From the IMG/VR virus record IMGVR_UViG_3300042556_001316, positions 1 through 64,000 of that record: a stretch of DNA of 64,000 nucleotides. One strand, 5' to 3'. How positions within the stretch are numbered: the stretch's first letter is position 1; each line of letters starts with the position of its first letter. Below the pieces are notes generated by a model, which did not search any database, had not been told where the DNA came from, and saw only the letters and a list, made by a program, of their open reading frames with translations. This document shows, piece by piece, positions 39,512 through 47,992 of the stretch. The position numbers and the translations under genes were made by a program. Source of the stretch: a virus.

Positions 39512-40056
39512 TACCTATTATTTAATGGCGAATTAATATATTTAGTCGTTGCGCTGTTCAAATATACGAAAGAATTTGCACTTGCTTTCTCAAATTTTAT
39601 AACAATATAATTGCCTTTTAAGCTATCCCCTTCAATAAGGCCTCCCGGACTATTTGAATCCCTTAAAAATGATGCATGGTACTCGGATTCTAGGTCTTGG
39701 AAGTCTGTTGCTAAAAGCTCACTATCCTGCCTAGTACCGGCACTTTCCATCTGGGTATATATATCTGGGCAAGCCCACACTGTGTTTCCTGTTTCCATAA
39801 CAGAAACCCAAGTCTTTTTATCCAATGAATTTGAGTTAAATACCGGAGTTATTGATGCATTATATTGAGTTCCATAGAAATTACAATAAGGACTCGTTCC
39901 ATGCTTCCAAATTGCTCCATTTTTAAATGTAAACATAGTAGTGTTCACCTCACCCATAAATTCAGGATGATACGAATAAAATGACTCAAAAGCATTATCA
40001 GGCTCTGAAAAGGCTATTGTAAATGGATCTTGATGAAAATATAATGTATTTGCCAT
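39511..40056 (-). CDS. probable detached C-terminal module of the muzzle-like protein
   Basis: The 181-residue protein contains FESFYSYHPEFMGEVNTTMF, then FTFKNGAIWKHGTSPYCNFY and SNSLDKKTWVSVMETGN. In crAss-like phages I associate this SFYSY-P-E-M ... NGxLW-H ... NFYG pattern with the C-terminal part of the large muzzle protein. Here it is a separate gene 18 bases downstream of that protein, whose own C-terminus is Thr-rich. I infer that the ancestral gene was split. It is beta-rich with no membrane segment. Confidence 0.6.
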   Translation of the reverse strand: MANTLYFHQDPFTIAFSEPDNAFESFYSYHPEFMGEVNTTMFTFKNGAIWKHGTSPYCNFYGTQYNASITPVFNSNSLDKKTWVSVMETGNTVWACPDIYTQMESAGTRQDSELLATDFQDLESEYHASFLRDSNSPGGLIEGDSLKGNYIVIKFEKASANSFVYLNSATTKYINSPLNNR

Positions 40057-40074
40057 TTAATTTAATTTACTTAA

Positions 40075-43000
40075 TTAACAAGATGTTTCGGTTGTTAATG
40101 TACCATTACCTCCTGTAACTAACCAGTTATTTACTCCATTAGAATAATAATTATTAGGTACAACAGTTGTTAGTGCCGAGTCTTGATAAACTACTACACT
40201 ATTAGTTAATACTGAAGATGCTGAATAATAGTTTAAAGGTGTGACTGCAAAATCAACACAAGCTAAAGCGCCGCTAATTGAATCTACCCCTAGTGGGAAA
40301 GTATAAAAAGACAAAGTTGTTGTTGTTGTTGTTGGCGGCAAAGTAGTAGTAGTACTTGTACTAGTCGTAGTAGTAGTTGGAGCCTCCGTTGTAGTTGTTG
40401 TTGTACTTGTTGTTGAGGTCGTTGTACTAGTCGTTGTAGCAGGAGCAGCCGTTGTAGTTGTAGTTGTACTAGTAGTCGTTGTAGTTGGCGCCGCAGTAGT
40501 CGTAGTGCTTGTAGTGGTCGTAGTAGGAGCTATAGTTGTTGTTGTCGTTGGCGCAGCAGTTGTTGTTGTCGTTGTAACACATTGAACAAAATTACCAGCA
40601 GCAACATTAAGATTAAAATATACAGTCGTATTTGAGTTTATTGAAGGAATTATTACAGGATTTGATTTACCACATTTAGATTCAAAATCTCCACTGGTAT
40701 TACCTACTCCATATTGAATATCATTACCAGAAGCATCAGTTATAGTAATATACGGTGTAGATCCTTGGTTAAATGTTTTTCCAAAAAAAAGATCATAAAG
40801 CGGATAGTTACTAGTATTAAATGTAGACTGTTGCCATAATGTCCAACTCAAACCCAAATTTGTACTATACCATAATTGTATTAATTGTCCAGTATTAGAA
40901 AGTTCTGATATTCTCCAATCAATATCAAAAAATATACTTGATGTCGTAGTGGTAGTTATAGGCGCAATCGTAGTTGTTGTAGTACTGGTTGTAGTCGTAG
41001 TTGGAGCAGCCGTAGTTGTGGTAGTCGTTGTTGTTGTACTAGTCGTTGTTGTTGTAGTGGTAGTAGGACCTGACGTTGTAGTAGTTGTAGAAGGAGGTAA
41101 ATACCTATTAATTTCCTCCATTGCAATAATATACTTATTGGTATTAGCATCAAATACACCATATATACATGGATTACCAGAATATATCGCGCCTGTCGCA
41201 GGTACACCATTATTTAAACTCTGTCTATAAGCAGCAAGTGTAGCTACAAAAAAAGCATTTGTTTTATTAGTAATACTAATAGGAGTTATTCCATCTTGTG
41301 CCAATCTACATACGACACCCCTAAAATTATCTACAAAGTAATCTGCAAAGTTATTCCATGCAAGACTTGTAGCTGCATCACCAATTCCATAATCACCAGC
41401 ATAATACTGAATCTTATTAATTAACTGATTGCTATTAGCTTGTAATGGGTTCCCAGTTACATCTTTTACAATTTGAGTTAAGATAGGAACATTACCCACT
41501 TTAAAGTTTTGGTAAACCTTTAAATATCTATCTCTAACATGCAACCTTAATACATCACCAAACGACCTATCATACTCATCAAAATCTTCATAAATGAATC
41601 TATTTGTAGCATTAAGATTAGTATTTGATTGATATGCTTGTCCAAATCTAATTAATGTAGGAAAATATGTTTGACTAGCATTTTCATCTATTACTGAAGC
41701 TCTACCATTGCTATTTGTAATCAAATTATATGTATCATTAAAACTACTTTCTATAATTTCAATTTCAGAACCTTTTAAAACTTGAAACTCAAATGTCATT
41801 GGCTGAACAAATATGCTATTAGAACCAACTGCATCATTTGTAGACTTAGCTACAATATACACTTTACCTGTTTGAGGAACAGTAATTTGCTTATCAATAG
41901 TAAATGTAGTATCTACGTTTTGTTTTATATCGTTTACTTCAATTGGAAGCAATGAAATAGTAATTTTAGGCGATAATGGAACTAAATTAGTACAAATAAG
42001 AGCATAAACAGAAAACTGTGATGTCCCATCAGATGCCATATTAAAAGTACCCTTTATAGAAACAGGTTGCTGTAAAGTTGTAGACTTATTGTAGAAAAAA
42101 TAACCACTATCAGACCAAACGGGATAACTTGATCCTGTTAAAGCAACATCAACATTTGGCTGTGTTTGTATTCTATATGATGTATTATCAATAGTTGTAT
42201 CAACTGTTATTGGGAATGATACACTTCTTGAAACAAAAGCACCAGAAACTCCAATATTGAATACTCCCGATGTATATTCATATTTATTACTATAAGGAAC
42301 CCTTCTCAATCTATAAAACAAGTCACCATTATTAAGAGCAAGAGTTGTTCCTCCGTTAGGAAGCTTTGTTAAACCAAAATGATACCTTGTTGGTAAACCA
42401 GCATCACCAATACCATATTGCTTACCAAACTCATAAAAAAATCTTTGAGTTGAAGAAGCATTGTTTGTGTAATTATACAACAATATTTCATAATGCTGCC
42501 AATCTTCAGTTCCGGGGAACTGAAATCCAATACTAATATCATTAGTTGGGTATCTTAATTTAAGAAAATTACCAACCGCCGTATTTGTATTATTATTAGC
42601 TGTAGTAGTATATTCAATAGTAGAAAGCGTACCAACTATTTCATAATCAAATTGACTTGTAATATCCTGAGCTGCGCCAGTAACATCATATCTTCTTAAG
42701 AATTTAATTCTATCTCCCTCTGTGTAGTTATAAGAAACAACATTTTGGGTTGAACTAATTTGGTCATTATATTCTTGAATATTACCAATACCTATGTAAA
42801 GAAATTTTGTATTATCTACTCCATCAGGCAATGACACATAAGCTGAATCACTTACCCAGCAAAGACGCTTGTTGTAAGTTGTATTATTAGATCTAACAAT
42901 CTGATAATAAGAAGCATATAATGGAGGCCTATTTAAAATAGATAAGTTTACTAATGGGAAATCATCTGTAAGAAATCTTGGCGGAGTATTAATTACGGCA

Positions 43001-44565
43001 CTTGGTGATGTTTGTGTACCAATCGTTCTACCCTGTGCATCAAAATATTGAATACCATACTGATAACCACCATTCCAAACATTTGCAAATCTAGTATTAT
43101 CGTTATCTAACGCAGGTATAGTAGCAAAAGCTGTTGATGTTAAAACAAATCCACCTGCATAAGACATTGTTAGCTTATTGCCAACTAATGAAACTTGAGT
43201 ATATCCTTTTAAAACCATAGCGGCAGATATGCCAGCTAATATATCACTTACTAAATAATTAGTGGTAAGTCCTGTCGTTGCATAAGATGTACTTAAATCA
43301 GTTCCGCTTGCGCTAAAAGAATTTATAAAATAAGTACCTGCTGCGTTATTTAATTCTGTAACATTTCCATTTACACCGTTTGCGCCTGTACCATAAAGAT
43401 ATATATTCATTGTAGTACCAGATCCGCTATCGTTACCATTTACAGAAGCAAAGAAAGATAAGCCACATTGGTCGTAATAATAACTTGATGCGGTTGAATA
43501 TGTAGATGCCTGTAAATCAACATTTGTTTTATCGTAACCCTCTAAAATACCTGCATATAATAACACGTTACCATTTGCAAGCTCAGATGCATTTGCTCTT
43601 TGGGGCACCCAATCCTGCAACTGATCCGCTTCTAAAACATCAATTTGATTATATATTGAATCATTATAAAATCTAAAATAATTAATATCATTATCATTTA
43701 TTGAAAGCGCAGCTTTATCAAAAGACTTTATTAAATACCAGTCACTAGTACCACTACTAAATGTTTCTCTAAAAGCAACTTCAATAGCTTTAACATTAGG
43801 ACCTCCTGTTGAAAAATTAACAGCAATTCTTGAGTTATAAGTATCAGCTGGGATTGGGGGATTAGGACTTATATCATTTGTCAGCGTTAATGATGGCTGT
43901 TGAGGCAAAGGAACTATGCTCTTTGAACTCCATACAGACTTTTCAAAATTATCGTAAACATATCTATAACAAAACTGAAATAATTTGTTTCTTAAATTAT
44001 TTATAGTAATTGTTGTGTCATTCTCATAAGTAACTTGAGGAGGCATTACGGGCGGAGCTTTTGCAACTAGCAAATAGTCAGCAACCCAGTTATTGCCATA
44101 TAAATTATTAACATTTATAGTTCTAGGAGGATTATATCCATCATTAAAGAATATTAAATCTCCTTCTAAATCTCTGTAATATATATTAATAGATAAAACT
44201 TTGTAAGAAGGATTAAAATTTAAAATATCAACCCCGTTACTATTTGTTTTACTTTGAAGAACCGTTACAATTGATTGTGTGCTTAAATCATAATAAGCAA
44301 TAGTATGAAAACCATCACTATTCCATATAAAATAATAAGCCCTATTTCTTACTTTATCTCCGTAAAACCCAATAACCTTACTTACTCCACTTGGCAAACT
44401 GTAGCTTATTATAGTATTTCCTAAAATATTAGAAACTACTTTATCTTGCCCACGACCTTGTGCGTCTTTTGTGACGTTTAATGCATCTATATAATCATTA
44501 TTACTGACTCTGTATTCTGCATCATCTAGGTTTAATTTTCCACTAAAAGGAGTATTTATTATCAT
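40075..44565 (-). CDS. muzzle / tail-stabilisation-like protein with Thr-rich insertions
   Basis: The 1,496-residue protein begins MIINTPFSGKLNLDDAEYRV and continues with DALNVTKDAQGRGQDKVVSN, the kind of start I associate with crAss-like muzzle (tail stabilisation) proteins. The body (about 60-1150) is beta-rich with repeated Asn/Tyr motifs. From about residue 1155 two Thr-rich blocks (TTTTTAAPTTTTT-type, from DNA at 40935-41100 and 40315-40585) flank a beta domain, and a small Cys-containing domain ends the protein. All four Thr codons are used. It forms the tail end that holds DNA and carries fibres. Confidence 0.75.
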   Translation of the reverse strand: MIINTPFSGKLNLDDAEYRVSNNDYIDALNVTKDAQGRGQDKVVSNILGNTIISYSLPSGVSKVIGFYGDKVRNRAYYFIWNSDGFHTIAYYDLSTQSIVTVLQSKTNSNGVDILNFNPSYKVLSINIYYRDLEGDLIFFNDGYNPPRTINVNNLYGNNWVADYLLVAKAPPVMPPQVTYENDTTITINNLRNKLFQFCYRYVYDNFEKSVWSSKSIVPLPQQPSLTLTNDISPNPPIPADTYNSRIAVNFSTGGPNVKAIEVAFRETFSSGTSDWYLIKSFDKAALSINDNDINYFRFYNDSIYNQIDVLEADQLQDWVPQRANASELANGNVLLYAGILEGYDKTNVDLQASTYSTASSYYYDQCGLSFFASVNGNDSGSGTTMNIYLYGTGANGVNGNVTELNNAAGTYFINSFSASGTDLSTSYATTGLTTNYLVSDILAGISAAMVLKGYTQVSLVGNKLTMSYAGGFVLTSTAFATIPALDNDNTRFANVWNGGYQYGIQYFDAQGRTIGTQTSPSAVINTPPRFLTDDFPLVNLSILNRPPLYASYYQIVRSNNTTYNKRLCWVSDSAYVSLPDGVDNTKFLYIGIGNIQEYNDQISSTQNVVSYNYTEGDRIKFLRRYDVTGAAQDITSQFDYEIVGTLSTIEYTTTANNNTNTAVGNFLKLRYPTNDISIGFQFPGTEDWQHYEILLYNYTNNASSTQRFFYEFGKQYGIGDAGLPTRYHFGLTKLPNGGTTLALNNGDLFYRLRRVPYSNKYEYTSGVFNIGVSGAFVSRSVSFPITVDTTIDNTSYRIQTQPNVDVALTGSSYPVWSDSGYFFYNKSTTLQQPVSIKGTFNMASDGTSQFSVYALICTNLVPLSPKITISLLPIEVNDIKQNVDTTFTIDKQITVPQTGKVYIVAKSTNDAVGSNSIFVQPMTFEFQVLKGSEIEIIESSFNDTYNLITNSNGRASVIDENASQTYFPTLIRFGQAYQSNTNLNATNRFIYEDFDEYDRSFGDVLRLHVRDRYLKVYQNFKVGNVPILTQIVKDVTGNPLQANSNQLINKIQYYAGDYGIGDAATSLAWNNFADYFVDNFRGVVCRLAQDGITPISITNKTNAFFVATLAAYRQSLNNGVPATGAIYSGNPCIYGVFDANTNKYIIAMEEINRYLPPSTTTTTSGPTTTTTTTTSTTTTTTTTTAAPTTTTTSTTTTTIAPITTTTTSSIFFDIDWRISELSNTGQLIQLWYSTNLGLSWTLWQQSTFNTSNYPLYDLFFGKTFNQGSTPYITITDASGNDIQYGVGNTSGDFESKCGKSNPVIIPSINSNTTVYFNLNVAAGNFVQCVTTTTTTAAPTTTTTIAPTTTTTSTTTTAAPTTTTTSTTTTTTAAPATTTSTTTSTTSTTTTTTEAPTTTTTSTSTTTTLPPTTTTTTLSFYTFPLGVDSISGALACVDFAVTPLNYYSASSVLTNSVVVYQDSALTTVVPNNYYSNGVNNWLVTGGNGTLTTETSC

Positions 44566-44568
44566 ATC

Positions 44569-45339
44569 TTATGCCTTAACAGTCATTCTTTGAGTATCTA
44601 AATTCCATTCGTAAGCATCCATAATATATAATGGCTTGAATTGAGCATTTGCCAATCTTCTTTGATTGTAAAATTCTTGCTTTCTATCTCTTTTATCTCC
44701 TAAATTACCTCTTCTAGTAGAAGGCATAGATGCAATATCTCTCCAAGAAATCCATGCAAGCATAGCTTCTCTAAATTGAATAGGTATAGAAAATTTTTCT
44801 TCAGGATTTCCGCTTGATAAATATTCAATCATTAAATAAGAATAATAGAAATACTGATTTAAAAGGACAACACCATTTGAATCATCAATGTTAAATTGAC
44901 CTACAAACGGAGAGCCACTCGGTAATCCATAAATATTTTGAAAACCATATCCATCCCAGTAATTAAACCATAAAGGTAAATCTGTTTGATACCATGTTGC
45001 CAAAGTATCATCTTGAGTCAAAGCCAATCTATTTGGCTGTTGATCTCCATAAAATGTCATTTTACTATTAAACTTCAATGGGATAATTTCACCTACCGAG
45101 TTTAATACACCTATCTTAGTGTAGCTTATATAATCATTAGGTAACTGTGCAGTATAATTAGTAGTGTCAACAGGTACCTTAACTGTTCTTATTTTATAAA
45201 AAAAGTCAAGACCAAGTTTCTCCATACCACGCACAGCAATATTATATAACTTAGCGTATTTATGTACTGACTGTTCACTTTCATCAATGTAATCATTGAT
45301 AACTGAATCTAATGTTATGTAATTTCTTACTTGGGACAT
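44569..45339 (-). CDS. tail tubular / head-to-tail adaptor-like protein
   Basis: The 256-residue protein has helical ends and a beta middle (RTVKVPVDTTNYTAQLPNDY, then ISYTKIGVLNSVGEIIPLKF), the layout of podovirus adaptor or tail-tube proteins of the P22 gp4 / T7 gp11 type. It lies between the GroES-like gene and the muzzle-like gene, where crAss-like phages carry a ring protein. Assignment is by pattern and order. Confidence 0.65.
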   Translation of the reverse strand: MSQVRNYITLDSVINDYIDESEQSVHKYAKLYNIAVRGMEKLGLDFFYKIRTVKVPVDTTNYTAQLPNDYISYTKIGVLNSVGEIIPLKFNSKMTFYGDQQPNRLALTQDDTLATWYQTDLPLWFNYWDGYGFQNIYGLPSGSPFVGQFNIDDSNGVVLLNQYFYYSYLMIEYLSSGNPEEKFSIPIQFREAMLAWISWRDIASMPSTRRGNLGDKRDRKQEFYNQRRLANAQFKPLYIMDAYEWNLDTQRMTVKA

Positions 45340-45341
45340 TT

Positions 45342-45614
45342 TTAATTATTTGAAAAATAAGCTAATATATCATTTTGACGAATCAAAAAATGGATTTCAT
45401 TATCTATAATAACAGGTTCCCCTGCTCCTTTTATATGAAAAATGCAATCATCCTTTTTTGCTTCCATTTTTACTTTAGCAGTTCCGCGACCAACAGAAAT
45501 TACTTTAGCCTTACTACTTCTCTCCCTAAATCCTTCTGGGATAAATAATCCGCCTTCTGTAATTTCATCAGCCATAAATGGTTTTACTAAAACAAAATCT
45601 CTAATTGGTTTCAT
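45342..45614 (-). CDS. GroES-like co-chaperonin
   Basis: The 90-residue protein follows the GroES pattern throughout: MKPIRDFVLVKPFMADEITE, then GGLFIPEGFRERSSKAKVIS, VGRGTAKV, DCIFHIKGAG, VIIDNEIHFLIRQNDILAYF. The mobile-loop region is at about 15-30. It is shorter than GroES by a few residues. T4 gp31 and related phage co-chaperonins replace host GroES for capsid folding. Its place inside the ring-protein genes suggests that a host GroEL-dependent virion protein needs it. Confidence 0.85.
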   Translation of the reverse strand: MKPIRDFVLVKPFMADEITEGGLFIPEGFRERSSKAKVISVGRGTAKVKMEAKKDDCIFHIKGAGEPVIIDNEIHFLIRQNDILAYFSNN

Positions 45615-45626
45615 TGGTTGTTATTT

Positions 45627-46259
45627 TTAGTTATTATTATCTACGCCATCATTACTTTGATCTATAGGTCTTGATTTTTCAAATACCAATTGATTTTTAA
45701 TATAATCAATAACTATTGGCATATAATCATCAGGAATTATCAATGTTGAATCTAAATCTGTTGAATCACCCCCACTAACCATTCTTAATGTTGCTTTATA
45801 TGATGTTAAAGGTATTGAACTTTTTACATAAATATTCTTACCTTCAATCCAGTATGCTATTTTATTTTGGATAGGTCTTAATTGTTCTTGATAAGCTACC
45901 TGATTCATACTTAAAGGTATTGCTGTTTGTGAGGTTTTTTTATCGCCAACAAACTGTAATGTAGCAACACCTTCATTCCTTCCTAGTGCAACAGGTATAG
46001 ACGGTAAATCAACTCTATAAGTAACATTATCTACCGTTTCTGCATATATATCTAAGTTCTTAAAAGTAGTATAAAATGAATTATTTATGTAAGACACGCC
46101 ATCTATTTGAATGTTGTCTGTATAATTCTTTTTAGCTGCTGCCCCAATAGCATCATTTAGCCACTGATTAACTAATCCAAATGTGATATTAGAATCATCA
46201 GACGGCTGCCCGTTATATATTTGCCTTAATACTCTTTCTATTAATTGATACCTAGTCAT
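45627..46259 (-). CDS. ring / neck protein
   Basis: The 210-residue protein begins MTRYQLIERVLRQIYNGQPS and is beta-rich after residue 60 (YAETVDNVTYRVDLPSIPVA), ending in an acidic helical tail (DDYMPIVIDYIKNQLVFEKS). It overlaps the 46259 gene by one base. By order (MCP, ring, ring, adaptor, muzzle) it should be a head-to-tail connector ring. No family was confirmed. Confidence 0.6.
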   Translation of the reverse strand: MTRYQLIERVLRQIYNGQPSDDSNITFGLVNQWLNDAIGAAAKKNYTDNIQIDGVSYINNSFYTTFKNLDIYAETVDNVTYRVDLPSIPVALGRNEGVATLQFVGDKKTSQTAIPLSMNQVAYQEQLRPIQNKIAYWIEGKNIYVKSSIPLTSYKATLRMVSGGDSTDLDSTLIIPDDYMPIVIDYIKNQLVFEKSRPIDQSNDGVDNNN

Positions 46260-46927
46260 TATTGTCCAGTTTGGTTTATTTGATTAGCATACTGCATTAC
46301 TGCACCATCCTGTAAATTTAATCCAACTAATTTCAATGCTCTTGTAATAATTTCAAGAATATCTATTTCAGCCCAAACAGGTTGTACGCTTGCGCCAGCA
46401 TTATAAACAGGTCTACCGCTTACTGTGGTAAATGCCCAAACAATAGCCGGTGCAGATTTTACATAAGACAAAACAGCCGTACCTAATGTTTTAGGATAAA
46501 ACTGAAATTGATTATTTTCTAACAAGTATATTGGGTTATCCGCAATTGGATCAATTTGACTATTGTGATAAGAATACAATTTATCTTGAGAAACAAATCT
46601 AACCCTATTTAATCCGTCAGACTTCCACATAGCATCAACTTGCAAAAAGTCTGCTGGTGCTGGAGCAACTCCAGTTCCGCTATTTATAGTCAAAGTAGAT
46701 TCTGTAATCAAAGGAGTTAACCTTTGTCTAGTGTTTTCATTTTGACTATAATTAATTCTAGCTTGCGGCCTTCCGTATTGATATTGCTGAAATTCACCCA
46801 ATAGATAATCTTGATATGAAATCTGCGCTTGATTTATAGTCAGATTAAACTCCGCTGGAGTTAAATAGCCATTTTGCGCCTTATTAACCGCAAATTGGCA
46901 AATACGATACATATCATTAACATTCAT
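46259..46927 (-). CDS. ring / neck protein
   Basis: The 222-residue protein opens MNVNDMYRICQFAVNKAQNG then YLTPAEFNLTINQAQISYQD, a helical start I associate with crAss-like head-tail ring proteins. The middle is beta-rich and the end helical (EIDILEIITRALKLVGLNLQ). It is the first gene after the terminator at 46969-46999. Confidence 0.65.
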   Translation of the reverse strand: MNVNDMYRICQFAVNKAQNGYLTPAEFNLTINQAQISYQDYLLGEFQQYQYGRPQARINYSQNENTRQRLTPLITESTLTINSGTGVAPAPADFLQVDAMWKSDGLNRVRFVSQDKLYSYHNSQIDPIADNPIYLLENNQFQFYPKTLGTAVLSYVKSAPAIVWAFTTVSGRPVYNAGASVQPVWAEIDILEIITRALKLVGLNLQDGAVMQYANQINQTGQ

Positions 46928-46968
46928 TGAAATAAGTTATACAACAAATATACGAAAAAGTAATAAAA

Positions 46969-46999
46969 AAGCCCCGTAATTTTTAGGTTACGAGGGCTT
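46969..46999 (-). terminator. terminator between 47021 and 46927 genes
   Basis: On the minus strand AAGCCCTCGTAA pairs with TTACGGGGCTT (one bulged base) around an 8-base loop and is followed by a T-rich run. It lies between the stop at 47021 and the ring gene start at 46927, so it is either a partial terminator or the end of the capsid transcript. Confidence 0.8.
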
Positions 47000-47020
47000 C
47001 TTATATTTGGAGGGAAAGTA

Positions 47021-47911
47021 TTAAACTAGCTTCTTTAATTGCTCTAAAAATGCCTTACTTTCATCTTGAGGGTACATTGCAAATTCAACCAAGTAATTTT
47101 GCGGTTTTTTATCTGAAGGTATTTTGCAGATAAATCCACCATCACCCGACCAATAAGCAGAACCTTTCTTAGTAGTAGTATCTATTTTATTGTCAATCAA
47201 TGCCTTTTTAACAATAAAAGCAATTTCAACTTCTTTTGAACCAGCGCTTTGCATAAACTTATTAGGTTGTGCTTCAGCGTAAAGCTCATAGTCGTTTCTT
47301 AATGCTTCTAGTGATTTAGGCATACCTAATTCATCTACAAATGAAATTCCAAGATAATTACAGTGCTTACGCATTTCTTCGTCAGATGCTAATGAAGCGT
47401 ATTTAATAGCTTCAACTTTAGCAACTCTCTTAGCGCGTTCAAGTTCTGCTGTTCTTTGAGGATTCCATTGAAAAAATGTAACTTTTCTTGTTCCTTTTCT
47501 ATTTTGGTTATCAAGGTTTGCATTACACAGACTTAGAAACTCAAGAGCTTCTACATCATATTCTGCTACCCTTAAAACCCTTCTATCAAAAATAAGACTT
47601 CTTCTGTTTTGCTCAACAAATGACTTTTCTAGTCCTTTTTGATCTTCTACCCAAATACTAGGATAGCCTCTCAAAAGTCTAATTCTCTCCATTCTACCTT
47701 TCTTTTCATTCCAAACATCATCAATACCTTCCATATGGTATTTACCATTTTTCTTAGTATCTGATAATTTAAAAATTTTAAAAGTATTACCGGTAGCTAC
47801 GGGAGCATCATTAAGTGCTGCTGTAGATTCTTCGTATTGTCTTGATTGTACTACTTCACTTTGTTGTGAAAAATTGGCTTCTTGTATGCCAACTGCCTTT
47901 AAACGAGCCAT
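47021..47911 (-). CDS. hypothetical virion-block protein after the capsid gene
   Basis: The 296-residue protein was not recognised. It has a variable N-terminus (ARLKAVGIQEANFSQQSEVV), then a central mixed domain (RIRLLRGYPSIWVEDQKGLE) and a helical Arg/Lys/Ala part (ERAKRVAKVEAIKYASLASD). It lies between two hairpin terminators, so it can be expressed at a level different from that of the capsid protein. A capsid-linked or assembly function is plausible. Confidence 0.65.
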   Translation of the reverse strand: MARLKAVGIQEANFSQQSEVVQSRQYEESTAALNDAPVATGNTFKIFKLSDTKKNGKYHMEGIDDVWNEKKGRMERIRLLRGYPSIWVEDQKGLEKSFVEQNRRSLIFDRRVLRVAEYDVEALEFLSLCNANLDNQNRKGTRKVTFFQWNPQRTAELERAKRVAKVEAIKYASLASDEEMRKHCNYLGISFVDELGMPKSLEALRNDYELYAEAQPNKFMQSAGSKEVEIAFIVKKALIDNKIDTTTKKGSAYWSGDGGFICKIPSDKKPQNYLVEFAMYPQDESKAFLEQLKKLV

Positions 47912-47937
47912 AAAATGGTTTTTATATGTTTAAAATA

Positions 47938-47968
47938 GGTAGCGGCAATCAATAAAGTTGCCGCTACC
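47938..47968 (-). terminator. strong hairpin immediately downstream of the capsid gene
   Basis: GGTAGCGGCAA at 47938-47948 pairs perfectly with TTGCCGCTACC at 47958-47968 (11 base pairs, 9-base loop), 24 bases after the capsid stop. The following minus-strand sequence has only a short T-rich run (TATTTTAAAC), so it may attenuate rather than stop transcription, or protect the capsid mRNA 3' end. Confidence 0.7.
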
Positions 47969-47992
47969 CGATTAATTAAAGGTAATTAATTA

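Noticed and set aside
40949-41230. Plus-strand open frame of almost pure Val
   Set aside because: It is the antisense of the poly-Thr blocks of the muzzle-like gene.
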